Source: Siniperca chuatsi
Taxonomy: Eukaryota > Chordata > Actinopteri > Centrarchiformes > Sinipercidae
Reading direction: 5' to 3'
Length of the DNA stretch: 64,000 nt
Assembly: GCF_020085105.1 (NCBI RefSeq)
Contig: NC_058065.1
Location: 937,665 to 1,001,664, forward strand
The notes under the pieces are model-generated. The model saw nothing but the letters and a program-made list of their open reading frames with translations. It did not search any database and had not been told where the DNA came from. A program made the translations under genes and the position numbers. Of this stretch, positions 11,909-25,300 are shown in pieces. Every line of letters begins with the position of its first letter. Within the stretch, counting starts at the first letter, position 1.

Positions 11909-13365
11909 ATGGACTTTTGTTTTTTGCTTGTTTTCACTTTGGGTAAGAAAACTTTTTTCTGTTTTTATTTTGGACATTTCAACAGGACTTTACAGGTGTT
12001 TGTGAGTTACAGTATTGGGTTGTTTCTAGCTGTAAAGTGAAAACTGAAGTGGTAAAATGTAGGGCTGGGCGATTTGACTTAAAATACTGACTATATCACA
12101 AATAATCTTTCATGTTTATTGTCATAACAACAAATGTAACAACAGGTTTCTTAATTCATCACTACATGAATTCTCATGCAGAACTCCCAAATTCTTTTAT
12201 TTTATAATTTTTAATCTAATGCACACAACGTTAACGTGCTGATGTTAGCATTTAGTTCAAGGCATTGTTGTGTCTAAGTACAGCCTCACAGAGCTGCTAG
12301 CATGGCTGTAGACTCTTAGTTGGGCTTTAAAGTTAGTGCACAGTGTGATTGCACAATAACAACTTCTTCCTACAAAGGAATTATTGTAATAATTATGTGT
12401 CTCCTCACAGCTGTTCCTTTGGCCACCTCTAGAACTGAAGCACAGTCCACCACAACAACATCATCAGCATCAAATATCACCGACAGAACCACCAGCACTG
12501 TGTTCCCAATAACTGCTACTGCCACTACTGCCATTTTTGTTCCAACTACTACCACTGTTCCCTTTACTACTACTACTACTTCTACTACTGCTGTTCCTTT
12601 TACTTCTCCTACTTCTACCACTACTGAACAAACCAATGCTACCAGACAAACAACTACCACTTACTACCCAAATACGGCTACTACCACCACCAGTGATCTG
12701 ATCAATACCACCCCTTATCCCAGTACTGCAACTACTTTAACCACTGCTTCCAACCTCCAACCTACAACTACGGATCTAAACAATGCTAGTGACTTCCTCA
12801 ATACTACTACTATTACTACGAGTGCATATCCCCTGAGTCAACCTATTTCTAATGGTACTCTACCTACTCAACCAGAAATCACTATTGTAACCACTGTTCC
12901 AGGGGATACTACTCTAACTCCAAGAGGTAGTACTCTAACAACGGTTTCAGAGGATACTACTCAAATTCCAAGAAGTACTACTGTAACCACTGTTCAAGTT
13001 CATCCCAGTACTGCTCCTGTTGCTACCACCTCTGATCTAATCTATGTTACTACTACTGATCTAACTAATATTACATCCTACCCCACAACTACTACCACTA
13101 CTGATCCCTTTACTACTTCTAATACTACTGATCCCTTTACTACTACTACTACTGATCCCTTTACTACTACTGATCCCTTTACTACTACTACTACTACTAC
13201 TACTCCTACTACTACTACTACTACTTCTACTGCTCCTCATACTACTACTCCTACTGTTACTACTGATCCCTTTACTACTACCGTTCCCTTTACTACTACT
13301 ACTGGTCCCTTTACTATTACTACTACTACTGATCCCTTTACTACTTCTACTACTATTGATCCCTT

Positions 13366-13396
<31 letters not shown>

Positions 13397-16300
13397 GTTC
13401 CCTTTACTACTACTACTACTACTACTACTGTTTCATTTACTACTCCCCCTACTACCACTCCTCTGGTTTGTGATAATGGTGGGAATTCACTGAATGGTGT
13501 CTGTATCTGTCCTGATGAATGGACCGGAAAGACATGCTCAGAAGGTAAGTTGCGTCTAATTATTTAATTGACTGAAAGTTGCTATGATTTGTTCCCGAGC
13601 TGATCTAAATACTGTGAAATCCTCTAGCGCTACCATCTGCCCAAAGAGTCCACTTTGTACCAAAAAATATACATTTATTGAGTACTTACTATTGATCTCC
13701 AGTGAAGCTAACACATTGGCTGCCAACATGGCTTTAGAGTTTTAGTTTTGTTTGATTGCATGGTCTTTTGATTCATGAATTTAAACTTCTACCACTGCTG
13801 CAAAATACAATCAATGAGTCACACGCTTACCATATTGTTAAAGTCCAGTCACACCAGCATTTAAACGTTAACATTTTGCGGTGAAATCAATTAATTCCAA
13901 TGGAATCGCAGCGACTAGTGGATTTGATCGCAGGGTCGAAGTAAATCTGTGCATATTTGTCACCTGGAGTTCACCATTTGTGGATCTTTCTCAGATTTTT
14001 ATGAAATCACGCCACAATCTAACGTCACACAACAATCAGTCGGCCGATTAATTGGGGCAATCTTCTGCCATTTTGAGATAATCGGCATAGGTGGATGCCC
14101 GTGCTGACGAGGCCGATAAACAAAAAATGTCTGCCCTGTGCTGTAACTCTCATGCACCCTGCTGTGAACATTTGCCTAAATTTCCTCAGTCACCATCGTC
14201 TTTTCTAAATGTTAACACGCTTCTCCTCAATGACAGCAAATCTAATCTAAAACCGTTACTATCTAGCGTTAAATATATATCATGTTACAATGTATAGAAT
14301 AATGCAGTCTAATGACGTCGCTTCTGACATACTGTACCCCGCTCTCCCTTCAATACCAATCACGTTCTGAAATCTACAGCATAACCCAATGTAGATTTCT
14401 ATTTCATTAATTAATCACAATGCCATCTAAAATAATATGTTACTGGCTAAGATAACCCTGTAAATTAGATTGTATTATACATGTCTTTTCTTTGTTATGA
14501 TATCATTATTATATATCGGCCATCGGCCATTAAAAACCCATATTGCTCGACCATTAATTTGGTGGGAATGTTCTCATCAATCCTTTAGGGAAAATCAATT
14601 TTACTCTTGTCCTCTTAGAAAATTTCTGCCAAGCACAAACGTTGGACGGATTCACTTTCCCACGCACACCCATCGGCTGGTTTGCATATTCCAAGGAAAT
14701 CTGTCCAAAAGGAACGAGTGGTGGTAAGTTTCTACCAACCATCAATCTACATACATCCGTCAAGGTATCAGTCCAATTACTGCCATCTCCATCAACCTGT
14801 AAATCTAACATCCACCCATCAGGTACCCATAGTATACTGGTGTTTTTGTGTCCACCACTTTAAATTCCACCATTTCCCTCCAGCTGGTAAACCATGGGCA
14901 TCGACCAGATGTTCCACCAAGAACGGATCAGAGAGTTTCAATCGTCCACCTCAGGTCCTCCAGTGTGACCAGACGCTCAGCGACATACAACAAAATGTGA
15001 GAATGACAGTTTTTAACAGGAAACAGTGAAGAAAAGGCTGAATGTTAATTTGTTAAAAACAATCGAAGATGCTTGAATGTCCCTTCCAGACATTTCCAGT
15101 TTGATAGCTGAGCATTTTTTAATTTGATAATGATGTAGAAAAGGTAGCTGTGTGCACATCTCATCCCATATTTAGGCAAGGCAAACGATAACAGATTCAT
15201 GCATGAATAAAAGCAAATGTCTTACCTCTCTCAGCTTACCAGCCCAGCTAATTTAGAGATGCTGGCGAGCAGCACGCAAATTCTGACCTCCAAACCTGAA
15301 GAGCTGACGCCTGAAAACGTTACAGCAGCAGCTCAGATCGCCAACACGCTGCTGCTGTCTCCGAACGCCACAGAGGTATGAACTGTCATTTTCAACAAAA
15401 CAGAAGAAGAAACTGTACATTTAAACCTGAGTTTCAGTGAGTTTTCATCATCAAGACATTTGACAAAAACAGACACAAAATTCTAGAAATCAAAACACTC
15501 ACTCTTAAGATATATTTTGTTATAGCAACGATACTCATTGGCCGGTGTGTCCCGTGTTAATGTTTGTATTGCAGAGCGTCAGGGTGGCAGCAGTAGCTAC
15601 AGTCAGCCAACTGCTGAACGCCAGCACGCCGGACGACAGCAAGGAAAACAGCGCTACTCTGGAGTAAATCAAATCTTATCTTTGTTAGAATTACTGCAAG
15701 GAATCTGCCACTGCCAGCCTGTCCACATCTCATGTTTAACTGTCCATGTGTTCCATGTTAAAAATGTCCACCTTTACTGACCGATTTTAGGCTTGGGGAG
15801 GTTTTCAGATGACAGAAATGTGTTGGATGGTATTTAGCCAAAACGCCTTGGATTTTAGCTGAAGGGGGGGATTCAGGATTAAATCACGGTTTAATTACCT
15901 TGAACATGACATGAGGTGTCCATATTTGTTCTACTGTATTATCAGGCACAAAGTTGGATATGTCAGAGCTTTCAGAAAAAAATTCTGTGTTCCTCAATTG
16001 TAATTATGTAGAGGGCAGTATAAAAGCCTGGATACTCACAGGAAGCAGCTTTGGCTCGAGGTCAAAACGACTACAGGAGCCTGGAAGAGACAAGAAAAAT
16101 CCAATTTCTCATTACATCAGTGTTTAAAGCTGTTTGCTAATTTCCTTGATTTTCTGATTTAGACGAGAAATATCTGATCAAAAATAAATAAAACAAAATT
16201 AAGAATCTGACCAAGCGTTTAATATCAATTTATGATCCTCAACAGCGTCCAATACTTGATCTTACAAGCTCTTTTCGGTTGGTACTCAAACAGTATTCTG

Positions 16301-19300
16301 GTTTAACACAGCGCAAACATTTGGCTATTTGAGTTCAGTTACAGCAGTGCCTAAAGTCACAGGTGTCAGTCACGCTCGGGCTTTCATTTCAGGTGCAAGC
16401 CGCCACTGAGCAGACAGGACATCAAATATTTTATCCTGCAAATTTGATGATGATGATGATGATGTTAGTATTTCTGTATATCTATATTTTGTGTCCAGCC
16501 TCACGATGACCCTGGACCAGCTCTCTGTGAACCTCAGCCAAAGTCTCAACACGGTCCAGAGTCAGGTGGTTCAACCAAACCTGGTGGTCCAGTCGGCACA
16601 GATCCCTGCTGCAGGCACTCAGGGAGTCCAGTTCACCTCTCTCTCAGGTCATTGTAATGATTCACTACCAGACTGGTCCCGTTTGAAGACGATCACATCA
16701 CATGATCAGTCCAACCTCTCAGGTGGAAGTCTGCATTTTGAAAGCTTTTTTAAACTGAGGGTCAGTGATTCTGAGGTGGTTTTGTCCATCCGGAGCCGCA
16801 GCCAGGATATAAATACAGAGGTCATGAGTGCACCAAAAAGAAAAGGATTTTTCATATTTTACTTATTGAGTTATTAGCTGTTGAGATTTATTTTCTTTAA
16901 GCTTCACTTTCAAATCAATTCCTCTGGAAGACACCTGCTGCAAAACTCAACTGACTAAACTCTGACTCAAATAAGTGTGTCAGGACTATTTTCTCTTCCT
17001 AGGAGATTTTTAATGAAATGATGGACCCATAAAATAAAGTTTGATTTCCCAACATTTAAGTCATAATGCTGTTTCAAAGCCCTGTCCAGACCACCAGGAT
17101 GCGCCCAGTTATTTGATGTGATCTTCTGAGACACTCAAAATTAAATCGACATGATGTCACAGTTATTTGAGGTGATTCAGTTTAATAAGTCCAAAGTCCA
17201 CATCAGGGTGCAGCTGTGGTGTGGTTTCATTTTCTGGATAGAGCACGGCAGTCATTATTTTGCTTTGTGTCCTGCTCACTGTTTAGTCTCTCTTATTGTC
17301 GTCTCATGTGCTGCTGACTTTCCTCATGTTAAATTACCTTGAATGACAAACTTTGGTTGATGTGAGGCGTCCATGTTTGTTTTCTTTTTCAGGGACTTCA
17401 GTTTTATTAACGGTGTAATTTATTACAACTTGTAATTTGTTGTTTGTCCACTCTGTAAATAAAAAAAGCCTCGGTTCTCATGAGATGCAGGATGAGCTTG
17501 ATAATCGGGGACCTACAGAAGCCTGAAAGAGACAAAAATAATAAACATTTAAATCAAAGGACACCAAACTGTAGAACATTAACATAGCTATCAGAATATA
17601 CACATGTACATACAATGATGGTGAAGTAAAAAATTAATGATTCTGTCCTCAAAAGTTAAGTTAAGTTTTTGCATCAAAGACAACGGAGCATTTTGTGTCA
17701 TGTTTGTGAACTTTTAATGTTGATGTAATCACTAACAACTCTGTGTTTAGGAACGTCTGGCAGTTTCATTGCCGACCGAATTCGGCTGAACACCAACACG
17801 TCAACAGCTGTGGTGGAAAACGGGTTCCAAGCCAACGCCCTCATATACGTACGATTCTCACCAGGTGAGTTTTCTGCACCTGAGTGAATTTACAAACTGG
17901 TATTACTGATATAAAATACTCAAATACTCATGCTCAAATTACTCAGTGAAACAAAACCACACAACAGCACTTACTGCATGGTAGTGTGTAACATAAAGGT
18001 TACTTTCGAGAGCTCTGGGTTGTGTATTTTTTAGCAAAAAACTACCTGTAGTTCCACCTGACTGCAAAAAGTTCAGACATTTCAGGTCAAGTTTTGTTAG
18101 AGCGCACCCAAATGTTCTATTAATAACAGGGTCGATTTCTTTCTCCTGCGTCTGAAGAAGCTGTCAGTGGTCGTCAGAAGCCATCGAACGTCTCGCTGGG
18201 TTTCGTCCTCTACCAGAACGACCGCTTCTTCAGGTCGAAGCGCTACAGAAGGGGACGGGCCACCATCAGGGTCCTGTCGGCCAGCGTCAAAGGTCAGGAG
18301 CGCAGCGTGGTGCCGCAACACGTGGAGATGCTGTTCAGACCAGCAGTAAGAAAACCTGCTTCTGTTAACAACTTTGAAATAGTTCAGATTCAAATGTAAT
18401 CATCCTTTATCGGCCTGTATTGAGCTTTCTGGCCTCGACCTGAATGCGCACACATGACTTCATGCAGGGGCTTTCAAAGTCTGATACTGTGGGCTACAAC
18501 TTGTGCCGGTTTTTAAAAAAAACTGTCGCATTAAAGCAGCTGAAGCAGCAGTCAGCAGCTCCTGTCTGCAGTGGATCCATGGACGGACAGACAGCTGTCT
18601 CTGGATCACTGTGAGACTGCAGGAAACTTAAAAACAGGAGGATTCTCAGGCAGGTTCTGCAGCGGCTTTCTTCTCTGGTGTTTAAGTGGATTTCTGGAGG
18701 TTTATTCTGGACGGATGTCAGAGACGATCTGAATCAGAATCAGAAATACTTTATTGATCCCGAGGGGAAACTCTTTTGTTACAGCAGCTCACTATCACGT
18801 CAGTACACACAGGATTAGAAGTACTAAGCAAAAAATATAATACACTATAATACAGGTCAGAAAATAAATTAAGTACCAAGTGTGTATAAGTATAAAATTA
18901 AAATAAGTGTGAAAGTAAGTATGGTATAAAGTAATAGTGCATGAACTGTCAAGTTAAGTATAGCTTATTAAGATTATAATGAGACAGAGGATATTGCACA
19001 GCAGTAATAGAGGTATGAATAAATATCAATAAATAGGGAATTTTAAACTGAAAAGAGTATATTGAATGTATATATATAGGAGTTAAAGCGTTTGATGGCC
19101 GCAGGCAGGAATGACTTCCTGTGGCGCTCTGTGGTGCTTTTTGGGGGGATGAGTCTTCCGCTGAAGGTACTCCTTTGTTTGACCAGCACGTCATGGAGCG
19201 GGTGGGAGACACTGTCCAAGATGGCGTGTAGTTTGGCCAGCATCCTCCTCTCTGACACCACCGCCAGAGAGTCCAGCTCCACCCCCAAAATGTCACTGGC

Positions 19301-22300
19301 CTTACGGATCAGTTTGTTGAGTCTGTTGGCGTCTGCTACCCTTAACCTGCTGCCCCAGCATGCAACAGCATACAGGATAGCACTGGCCACCACAGACTCA
19401 TAAAACATCTTCAGCATTGTACGGCAGATGTTGAAGGACCTCAGCCTCCTCAGAAAATAGAGGCGGCTCTGGCCCTTCCTGTAAACAGCAAACGACAACA
19501 AAGAACAGATTAAGTTTGTTGGCCCTGTCCAAGCTGCCTTCAACTCCTCTGCAGCCGGTCGGTCTGAAGCCAGTGATGGTCTTCATGCCGCTCCAGACCT
19601 CTCTCATGTTGTTCTGCTGGAGTTTCCGCTCCAGCTTCCTCCTGTACTTCTCCTTGGCCTCCCTGATCTTCACCTTCAGGTCGGCCTGGATTGCCCTCAC
19701 CTCCTCCCTATTACCATCAGTAAAGGCCATCTTCTTGGCATTCAGGATGTCTTTGATGTCCTTTGTTACCCATGGTTTGTTATTTGGGTAACAATAGACC
19801 ATCTTAGTTGGGACATTGCAGTCCACACAGAAGTTAATGTAGCCAGTGATGCACTCAGTAAGCCCGTCAATGTCCTCTCTATGAGGCTCAGAGTACATCC
19901 CAGTTTGTCACCTCAAAACATTCCTGCAGTGTCTCATAGGCCTCCCCTTGTCGTAAGGCGGGGGTGCTATATGGAGGTATGTGGACCCAAAAGCAGATGA
20001 CAATGAAGCGGTCCCAGGGTGAAGTAGCCGGATGACTACCGTGTTTATTGTTGGGTGGAATGCAGGCAAGAACAGGCAGAGGTGAGCAGACAGGTAATGA
20101 GCAGACAAAATCCAAAAATCCAAAATCCAAACAAGGTTCACGGGAGAACAAAGAATCCAACACAACTCACAGACAAGGGCTCGGCAAGGAACAACACCAT
20201 GTGTACAACAATGATCCGACACTGAACAAAGAAAAGACCAAGACTAAATACCCTAGGGGAGGTGATATAACAAGACACAGGTGCCAACAATCAAGGGAGG
20301 ACCAACAATCAAAACTGGAGGGAAAAACACAGACAGGAAGTAAAAACACAAGACACACAAGGGAAAGAGAATACTACAAAATAAACCAGGAAGTGACAAC
20401 ACCAAAACTACAACACCCCTGACCATCTCCTCACTGTCCTTGTGGTTGCAGGCTGCCTTTTAACCAGAGGCACATAACAGGGTTTGATGTGAACCAGGTT
20501 GTGGTCTGACCTACCCGGGGGGGCTGTATGCGTCCTTAACATTAGCATATGATGTCCTCTGGAAGTGAAAGTCACACTGAATCTAAAAACACTTGTCTCA
20601 TGTCTGTGTGTTCAGATTTGGACCGGGTTATGGATTCAAAAAGGAGTGTGATTTTTGACACAAATTGCAGCAATCGGGCGCTAATCAGGCCAAACTACAA
20701 TATCTAACTGTTGTTTTCAGAACACCTGCATGCACCGGTCCCTTTCACCTCCCACAGTATCTTTACCTCGCGTCCCCCCAATGACTTGCTATCATTATTT
20801 AACGATTGACTATTTTATTTGCAGTGTGTGAGATGTTGTCTGTTGTTGTGAAGTAGAAACACGATGAGATAACGTTAGCTCAGGACAAAACTCAAACATG
20901 GCTTCATGTCCATTAATGATACTGTCTCTTTATTGGTTTATTGGTCTTTAATCATTCATTCACTGTGGTATATTATTTCTCTCTCTGTGAAGCACTTTGT
21001 ACTGTGTTTTGAATAGTGCTCTATAACTAAAATTTATTATTATTATTATTATTATTATAAAACTATTGCAGCTAGAACCTGTGAAGTTTTGGGATTTTTG
21101 CTTAGAAAAAGACAGTGAAGACAGAAGCTTACGAGATGTTGTATGTGCTCCTGTTTCAGGTGGCGAACGATACGTCTCTGTACGACTTCGCCTGTGTTTT
21201 CTGGAACTACAGTCTGAAAGATTGGAGCACTGACGGCTGCTCTAAAGGAAACGCTTCAGACGGAGTCGTGAGATGTTTCTGCAACCACACCACCAACTTC
21301 GCCGCTCTCTGGGTGAATATATTAGACTAAAGCTTGTTTCATTAGACTGAGCTCAGATCTAACAAACTGCTGGAGGGGGAAATCGAATGATTACAACTGG
21401 GTATTTAATCATAGATGGAAACTTTCTGGTGAAGCTTCTTCTTCAAAGAAAGACTCAAATACAAAATGAGAAAACGCATCATGATGACGGAAGTTTTGTG
21501 AAAACTTTGATTGTGTTTCTGTTTCAGTCATTCAGAGAGAAATATGAATATGCAGAAGCCCTGGACGTGATTTCTATTGTTGGACTGTCTTTTTCTATTC
21601 TGGGTTTGGTTGTGACGATCATTCACCACCTTAAAGAGAAGTAAGACATTATAGATTATATAAAAACTGTATTTTACTGTATTGCTGCTCGTGCTGCACA
21701 AAAATATTGCAGTTTGCACAAATTTGCACAGAAAAGTTTACTTTGTCACTGTCCACATCTACTTACTTCAGGGCAGGGAGAGCCTCGTGCTCGGAGTCAG
21801 ATCTGAACACACAGACATGAAACACACTTTCATTCATAAACGTCCATGAATCCACTTTGAAATCAGACTCCAGAACGTGCCTGAGAAACTTCTGGTTTTA
21901 AGTTTTCTTCAGTATCTTCAGTTTATTTTCAAAGTATTCCAACTTTGTCTCAAATCGTCTCTGTCTAGCTTTCAGAGAAACTCTAGTGGGGGGCAGAATA
22001 ACAAGAACGCCAAGATGGTGCTGCTGTGTATCTACATCAGCCTGCTGGCCTTCATCATCACCTTCCTCTCTGGAGTTGGAAACTCCAGCAGACAGAACGA
22101 CGCTCAGGTGGAGGTCGACACTCCGGACAACAACATCCCGGACTCTGATGAGCACGTGGAGCCGGACAGAGGCTTGTGCTCGGCGGTGGCGGCTCTGCTG
22201 CAGTTCTTCCTGTTATCCACCTTCTCGTGGAACAGCGTGTACGGCACCCAGCTGGTGCTGCTGGTCCGGACGATGCGCCGCAGTCTTCCTCCATACTGGA

Positions 22301-25300
22301 CTAAGCTCAGCCTCGCTGTGGGATGGGGTACGAGATTTAAAGGGAAAGTTCAGACATTTGTGACGTTTTTAATTCTGCTTTTCCAGGCGGCTCGGTAGCA
22401 AACTGATGAGTGTCGTTCATGTGTGTTTTTCTTTTATACTTGTATGGACTGATGGTTTTACATAAGGCGTCCACTATAATGATAATACTGGTGGTGGTAA
22501 CACAGGCCCTTTAACCCTCCTATTTATCATTTATAATCATTTTAAAATCATCGTTGTTATTATTATAATATTACGACACATAACCCCCATAAAACTGCAA
22601 ATTGTCATTTTTACTCTTTACTCTTATTGTACGGATTACATAAACAAGATTTGTTCCCTTTGGGCAGAGCCAGGCTAGCTGTTTTCCCCCATTTCCAGTC
22701 TTCATGCTAAGCTAAGCTAACCAGCTGCTGGCTGCGGCTTCATGTTTAGTGTGCAGAAGCGAGAGTGGTATCAATCGGAACATCTGACTTTTTTTAAACA
22801 AATTACCGCTGAAATACGTCGCTCGGAGCCAAAACAACCCAAAACTTCCTTCAGCCTCCATGATGATTTTTTGAAACTCAATATCAACAGTGTGCTGGAA
22901 GAACAAGTGTGATTTTAAATGTTGAATTTAAAGCCATTTTAATTGTTGTTTTAACTTCCTGTCTCCTCTTAGGAGTCCCGGCTGTCGTCATGGCGATCAC
23001 ACTGGGAGCCACCTACAGGGTCGACAATCCTCTGGGATACAGACAGGAAGAATTGTGGGTCCATTACTATCATTATTATTTACATCACTTTTTCTTTTCT
23101 TTAATCGTTTTCAAATTCTACATTTTCCTGTTGAACTCTTTAAATTGACTAAATTTAGGATCTTTGGAAACTTTGGATCTAAATCAGAACTGAAAATAAA
23201 GTTCTGTGTGTTTTCTCAAAGGTTTGACAAATGTAGTTTCCGTCCTCGACACAGTTCATATTTCACATTTGTTATTCTCTGTCCTCTAGTTGCTGGCTTG
23301 CAGCTCTGGATAAGGCCAAGCAGTTTAACTTTGGGAAGCCAATGTTTTGGGGTTTCCTCCTTCCGGTCGGTCTGATCCTGATCTACAACATTGTACTGTT
23401 GGTTCTGGTCTCTCTGACGACATGCAGGACAAACCCCAACCTGAACAGGTAACGCCATCTAAAAAGGCGTCTCATTACCCGTCCTCTCTGACGTCACGTG
23501 TTCACAAACTTCCTCTTCAACTTCCCAGAAACACAGTATCTTAAAACACTGGAGATTTCGGGCATGAAGTCGTAATAGAATAAAGTAGGTTCAAGAGCAA
23601 AACAAAGAAATCTCGTAATATTACAACTTTTATGGGTTCATTTTCAACTTTATTCTGAAAATACTGCAATATTATTCTTTAAATATTTCAACTTTGTTCT
23701 TGAAATGTGTCTGTCTCCCTCGTCACAGCGGCCCTAAAGCTCTGAGGCAGTCATCGGTTTAGTGAGAAATGTTTCCTCTGACGAAACATTAGAGGATAAC
23801 TTTAATTCCCCAGCCTGTTTTTGTTGTGCAGAAACAAACGTTCGTCTTTCACGAAGAAGTTCCTCACCAGTTTGTCTCTGTCAGTCTCACTGGGTCTGTC
23901 CTGGACTCTGGGGTACCTGGTGCTTGTCACTACAGGACCCTCCCACCTGGTCTTCAGCATTGTCTTCTGCCTCTGTACAACCACACAGGTATGTCAGCTT
24001 GATAGAACTTCTAGACTTTATATGAACATATTATGAATGTGTTTCTAAAGTATGAAGCGGCTCCAGCTTCCAGTTCTACACCGTTCTGCTCAAACATACA
24101 GTTGACACAGCACCTCGCTTCAAATCTGACTAAAAATATACACTAACTATGAGGGCTATCCAGGCCGACCTGAAGGTGAAAATCAGGGAGGCCAAGGAGA
24201 AGTACAGGAGGAAGCTGGAGCGGAAACTCCAGCAGAACAACATGAGAGAGGTCTGGAGCGGCATGAAGACCATCACTGTCTTCAGATCAACTGGCAGCAG
24301 AGGAGTTGAAGGTAGCTTGGACAGGGCCAACAAACTTAATCTGTTCTTTAACAGATTCGACACACCGACCCCTGCTCATCCCCCCTCTAACTCAGCTGCT
24401 GTCGGCCCTCAAGCTCCTCTGGGTACTCTGCTCCCCCCTACCCTGTGCCCCCCGGCTATGTGGAGTCCTTCAAAATGTCTTCAACCTGAGCCTGAGTCTT
24501 CAAAGGGTCCCCATTCTGTGGAAGACATCATGCCTCGTTCCTGTGCCGAAGACGCCGCGTCCCAGTGGCTCCAAGGACTACAGACCGGTGGCACTGACCT
24601 CCCACAAAATGAAGACCCTGGAGAGACTAGTGCTGGAACAGCTGCGGCCCATGGTCAGACCCCTCCTGGACCCCCTTCAGTTCGCCTACCAGCCCCGACT
24701 GGGAGTTGAGGACTCCATCATCTTCCTGCTTAACCGCATCCACACCCACCTGGACAGGCCGGCAAGCACGGTGAGGATCATGTTTTTTGACTTCTCCAGT
24801 GCTTTCAACACCATCCGGCCTGCCCTGCTGGGTGAGAAGCTGGCAGCGATGCAGGTGGATGCCTCCCTCGTGTCCTGGAATGGGGACTACCTGACTGGCA
24901 GACCACAGCACGTGCGCCTGCAGCACTGTGTGTCGGACAGTGTGGTCAGCAACACTGGGGCCCCTCAGGGGACTGTCCTCTCTCCCTTCCTCTTCACCAT
25001 CTACACCACAGACTTCAGCTACCACACAGAGTCCTGCCACCTTCAGAAGTTTTCTGATGACTCTGTTGTGGTGGGATGTATCAGCGGTGGTGATGAGACT
25101 GAGTACAGGGCTGTGGTGGGCAACTTTGTCTCATGGTGTGAGCAGAACCATCTGCAGCTCAATGCGACAAAGTCTAAGGAGCTGGTTGTGGATCTACGGA
25201 GGGCCAAGGCACTAGTGACCCCGGTTTCCATCCAGGGGGTCAGTGTGGATATTGTAGAGGACTACAAGTACCTGGGAGTACACATGGACAATAAACTGGA

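Noticed and set aside
12370..12660. Val-rich minus-strand open frames in the mucin exons (also 13237-13458, 33204-33446, 34444-34644, 50347-50709)
   Set aside because: They are the complement of (ACT)n threonine codons; no start context, splice logic or family motif supports them.
16393..16450. Candidate exon after TTTCAG in intron 6, conserved in the three copies
   Set aside because: In the required phase it meets a TGA before any donor; direct joining of 15663 to 16499 keeps the frame and the GAIN pattern.
20048..20422. 124-codon plus-strand open frame
   Set aside because: It lies within the LTR-like element, has low-complexity composition and no domain.
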